A stretch of 64,000 nt of DNA. It comes from Arenibacter algicola (GTDB lineage Bacteria; Bacteroidota; Bacteroidia; Flavobacteriales; Flavobacteriaceae). Shown here one piece after another: positions 62,101 through 64,000 of this stretch (position 1 is its first letter; each line of letters opens with the position of its first letter). The position numbers were made by a program, and so were the translations under genes. Below the pieces are notes generated by a model. The model was not told where the DNA came from. It did no database searches and worked only from the letters and a program-made list of their open reading frames with translations. The DNA lies in contig NZ_JAHKPO010000024.1 of assembly GCF_018860365.1 (NCBI RefSeq), positions 310,001-374,000 on the forward strand. The letters are read 5' to 3'.

Positions 62101-62577
62101 AACAGATTCCATATATTTGGATTTGTAGGTAATATATGGGTCCTCCATATCTACCCAATATCCTACTCTTTCGGTCATGGAATTCCATACATCGGTATAC
62201 CGCATAACCGCCTTCTTACAGGCTGCATTGTATTCTTCAACGGATATTTTGGTGCCAATGTCTTCCTTGGTGATTCCCAATTCCTTCTCCACTCCCAATT
62301 CAATTGGAAGTCCGTGGGTATCCCACCCGGCCTTGCGCTTTACCTGAAACCCTTTCATGGTCTTATAGCGTGGAAAAATATCCTTAATGGTCCTGGCCAT
62401 TACATGGTGAATGCCAGGCAATCCGTTTGCAGAAGGCGGTCCTTCATAAAAAACAAAACTATCTTTGCCTTCCCTACTGCTTACACTTTTCTCAAAAACA
62501 TTGTTCTCCTTCCAATAGTGCAATACCTCCTCAGCGACTTTCGGTAAATCTAAACCCTTGTATTCTGCAAACTTCAT
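59176..62577 (-). CDS. ileS: Isoleucyl-tRNA synthetase
   Basis: 1133 residues, class I. The HIGH-equivalent is in N-G-L-P-G-I-H-H-V-M-A-R near 52, followed by R-K-A-G-W-D-T-H-G-L-P. The editing (CP1) domain is at about 190-400 with T-T-P-W-T-L-P-S-N and G-T-G-I-V-H-T-A-P. The K-M-S-K-R-L-G-N loop is near 675 and an anticodon-binding domain follows. It is about 190 residues longer than the E. coli enzyme, mostly at the C-terminus, as in the eukaryote-like IleRS type. It is the first gene of the ileS-dksA-like unit. Confidence 0.98.
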   Translation of the reverse strand: MKFAEYKGLDLPKVAEEVLHYWKENNVFEKSVSSREGKDSFVFYEGPPSANGLPGIHHVMARTIKDIFPRYKTMKGFQVKRKAGWDTHGLPIELGVEKELGITKEDIGTKISVEEYNAACKKAVMRYTDVWNSMTERVGYWVDMEDPYITYKSKYMESVWWLLKQIYDKGLIYKGYTIQPYSPKAGTGLSSHELNQPGTYQDVTDTTVVAQFKADKATLPQNFKDVKGDVFFLAWTTTPWTLPSNTALTVGPKIDYVVVKTFNQYTFEPMHVVLAKSLVGKQFSGKFFEAEDDADFEKYTSTDKKIPYQIVESAKGLELVGIKYEQLLDYALPYQNPENAFRVIAGDFVTTEDGTGIVHTAPTFGADDALVAKLAEPEVPPMLVLDENNNPVPLVDLQGRFRPEMGEYAGKYVKKEYYDDGEAPERSVDVEIAIKLKEENRAFKVEKYVHSYPNCWRTDKPILYYPLDSWFIKVTDIKDRMFDLNQTINWKPKATGEGRFGNWLANANDWNLSRSRYWGIPLPIWRTEDGKEELMIGSVAELKLEMQKALKAGILEKDIFEDFVVSDMSEANYDKIDLHKNIVDQIILVSASGKPMRRESDLIDVWFDSGSMPYAQWHYPFENKDLIDEGKTFPADFIAEGVDQTRGWFYTLHAIATMVFDSVAYKNVVSNGLVLDKEGKKMSKRLGNAVDPFETMDEFGADATRWYMISNANPWDNLKFDVEGIAEVKRKFFGTLYNTYSFFALYTNIDGFNYSEEDIPLNERPEIDQWILSELHSLIKTVDEAYEDYEPTKATRAISDYVQENLSNWYVRLSRRRFWKGDYQKDKISAYQTLYTCLTTVAKLSAPVAPFYMDRLYKDLTITTQKEPFESVHLADFPKYDASMVNKELESKMAKAQTISSLVLSIRQKEKIKVRQPLQKIMIPVLDNKQRLEIEAVADLIKSEVNVKEIELLDDASGILVKQIKPNFKTLGPKFGKDMKLIASAVAQLNQDDIQKIEQEGEILLHFDNKSITLQLQDVEISSQDIEGWLVASSGPITVALDISINEDLRKEGIARELVNRIQNLRKESGFEVTDKIDIKLLKNGFVQDAVESNMAYIKTETLAAELNFEESMDNGIEVAFDEVNTRLFIVKH

Positions 62578-62652
62578 AATAACAGCTTCTAATGCTACAT
62601 TTTAAGTTTGCAAAACTAATGATTTTTAGTGTAAAATGATTCTGTTAAAAGC

Positions 62653-62680
62653 AAAAAGCCCCTTAGAAAAGGAGCTTTTT
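62653..62680 (-). terminator. Intrinsic terminator after the DUF4382 gene
   Basis: Imperfect stem AAAAAGCCCCTT/AAAGGAGCTTTTT, ending on the minus strand in a T-run. Confidence 0.65.
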
Positions 62681-62703
62681 AAAATTTTTGTACGTTGTTG
62701 AAA

Positions 62704-63651
62704 TTATTTTGTCCCGGTTACGGTAACATTTGCGCTTATTTGGATGGCCGAGCTTACCTCTATAGCCCCTAAATTAAGCCCTGTGGTCGACTCTACATTC
62801 AACAAAGCGTTGAAGTAGAACTCATTATTGACATCTTCCTTATAGGATGCAAAAATTAATTCGTATTCCCCTTCCTCCAAGAAATCCAGACTATATGATC
62901 CACTTAAGTTTTTTACTTCCGCACTGGTTACGGCATTGGCAAAGGTAACTTCGCTCTCCCCTTTTCCCTGCGTTTCAACATCGGCATTGAAAGTCCCTTT
63001 TTCATAGGCATAGACAATAATCTTGTCCGATGTATTGTTGGCATCATTGGCACTCCCTGAAATTTTTCCGGTCAATTCTGCATTAACCGTTCTTATTCCT
63101 GCAGTAAGCTCTGCCATGGTAACAAAATTGAAATCATTGGACAATCCATCCTTCTCTTTCTTGATAGTTTTTCTAAGGTCGAAATCTACCACGATTACAT
63201 TAGTGGCATTAGCCAGTACCTCAAAGGTATTGTTTATGGTGATTTTGTTGGATGAGGCAACCAAAGCATCTTTTTCACCGTTGGCCTTTTCCACGTAACA
63301 ACCAGGAGCATCACCATTCACATCCTTATCAAAATCCAATTCAAAAACGATACTGGAATATGATTTAGCCTGCAAATCCAGGTTTCCCAAAGCCTCTGTT
63401 TTGCCATTGACCAAAGCCGCTAAGTTTATAGTTGTTGCGTTAAAACCTTCCAAAGACTTTCCATCTACGGAAACATTGGTAATGGTAACAAAAACTGCCT
63501 CTACTTCGGCGTTATCTATAGGTGCATCCGTAACTTCAAAAGATGTATTATACGATTCCCCCTCCATGGCAGAATCATCATCTTTATTACATGACATCAT
63601 CCCAACTAACGCTATTAAAGCTAACCCTGAAATCTTTAAATAATTCTTCAT
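62704..63651 (-). CDS. DUF4382 lipoprotein
   Basis: 315 residues with a type II signal peptide (G-M-M-S-C, lipidated Cys21) and an acidic D-D-D-S spacer. Residues about 35-185 match DUF4382 (V-T-D-A-P-I-D-N-A-E-V-E-A-V-F-V-T-I, L-E-G-F-N-A-T-T-I-N-L-A, K-S-Y-S-S-I-V-F-E-L). The rest is a beta-rich domain of carboxypeptidase-regulatory style (G-S-Y-S-L-D-F-L-E-E-G-E-Y-E-L). It is a surface or periplasmic lipoprotein of unknown role. Monocistronic, divergent from the lipoprotein gene at 63880. Confidence 0.88.
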   Translation of the reverse strand: MKNYLKISGLALIALVGMMSCNKDDDSAMEGESYNTSFEVTDAPIDNAEVEAVFVTITNVSVDGKSLEGFNATTINLAALVNGKTEALGNLDLQAKSYSSIVFELDFDKDVNGDAPGCYVEKANGEKDALVASSNKITINNTFEVLANATNVIVVDFDLRKTIKKEKDGLSNDFNFVTMAELTAGIRTVNAELTGKISGSANDANNTSDKIIVYAYEKGTFNADVETQGKGESEVTFANAVTSAEVKNLSGSYSLDFLEEGEYELIFASYKEDVNNEFYFNALLNVESTTGLNLGAIEVSSAIQISANVTVTGTK

Positions 63652-63879
63652 AATAATTTAGTTTTAAACATTTGCCTATATAACAATCAAGACCAGTCTT
63701 CCCCTACCTAAAAAATCCCCCTGAAAAATGAATTCTTGTCTAGAAACCTGATTTACAGAAACCTAAACGATTAATTTTCTTACAATTTTCTTGGTCTTAG
63801 AACAAGAAATATGGTCTAAATCCCCAAGACTTACGTATATATCTGTATCACATTCAATTTAATTTCAAAAACTAACAAA

Positions 63880-64000
63880 ATGAAAAAAGTAATTTTAAGT
63901 TCAATTTTGATGATTGCCTTGAGCATTTCATTTGTATCGTGTAGAGAAACGAAGGATAAGGCCAAGGATGCCATGGAAGAAACAAATGAAGCATTAAAAG
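63880..64000 (+). CDS. Small lipoprotein, N-terminal part (3' end outside window)
   Basis: The first 40 codons are visible. A signal peptide with lipobox F-V-S-C gives a lipidated Cys19, followed by a charged stretch (R-E-T-K-D-K-A-K-D-A-M-E-E-T-N-E) that looks helical. The gene runs off the window. The family cannot be named from this part. Confidence 0.75.
   Translation, partial: MKKVILSSILMIALSISFVSCRETKDKAKDAMEETNEALK

Overview
The window comes from the chromosome of a member of the Bacteroidota, most likely a marine Flavobacteriaceae of the Maribacter/Arenibacter/Zobellia kind (inference). The evidence is AT-rich DNA, four TonB-dependent receptors, many lipoproteins of families largely restricted to Bacteroidota (DUF4270, DUF5689, DUF4382, SGNH lipoprotein), an atpD-atpC pair detached from the rest of the ATP synthase genes, single-chain glycyl-tRNA synthetase, and TAnnTTTG-type promoter boxes. 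No rRNA, tRNA, CRISPR array, integrase, transposase or prophage is visible. Most of the window is ordinary core genome; the more accessory parts are the left edge and the TonB receptor loci.

Layout. 1-3.5 kb: end of a sulfatase, an ABM-type monooxygenase, an exported Gfo/Idh/MocA oxidoreductase and an exported amidohydrolase, probably the edge of a carbohydrate-use locus, followed by a GC-rich dispersed-repeat-like element. 3.8-6.2 kb: a membrane protein, then atpC and atpD separated by a 7-bp-periodic repeat. 6.5-11.1 kb: TonB receptor plus SGNH-hydrolase lipoprotein operon. 11.3-16 kb: glmS, DUF4270 lipoprotein and a short starch-synthase-like gene on the minus strand, divergent from panC-panD-flippase-like-esterase-like (16-19.5 kb). 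19.7-27.1 kb: radA, a small membrane ORF, aldo/keto reductase, a haem-motif FG-GAP protein, exonuclease III and a second TonB receptor. 27.2-33.4 kb: glyS, coiled-coil protein, comF, Ig-like lipoprotein, omega-amidase and an ankyrin protein. 33.8-36.4 kb: multi-PAS histidine kinase and single-domain response regulator. 36.4-41.7 kb: DUF5689/lamin-tail lipoprotein, TonB receptor and secreted EEP nuclease, a plausible extracellular nucleic-acid or phosphate scavenging module. 41.7-45.6 kb: DUF1080 protein, 4-TM protein and a fourth TonB receptor. 45.7-50.4 kb: a tight operon DUF3108-tryptophan dioxygenase-M23 peptidase-pgi. 50.4-50.9 kb: a candidate structured small RNA. 50.9-56.3 kb: hppD, patatin-BamA fusion and uvrC. 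56.8-62.6 kb: small ORF, 5-formyl-THF cyclo-ligase, then ileS-dksA-like-adhesin-like-lspA. 62.7-64 kb: DUF4382 lipoprotein and the start of another lipoprotein.

The strongest unexplained signals are non-coding. One is a three-hairpin transcript candidate at about 50.64-50.74 kb on the minus strand, with a promoter box placed exactly at its 5' end and an intrinsic terminator at its 3' end. The other is a run of ten degenerate heptamers filling the atpD-atpC spacer. Also notable are enzymes that lack textbook residues: an esterase with the nucleophile position changed, a DksA-like protein without its zinc finger, an M23 peptidase with HxC for HxH, and a one-domain glycogen synthase.
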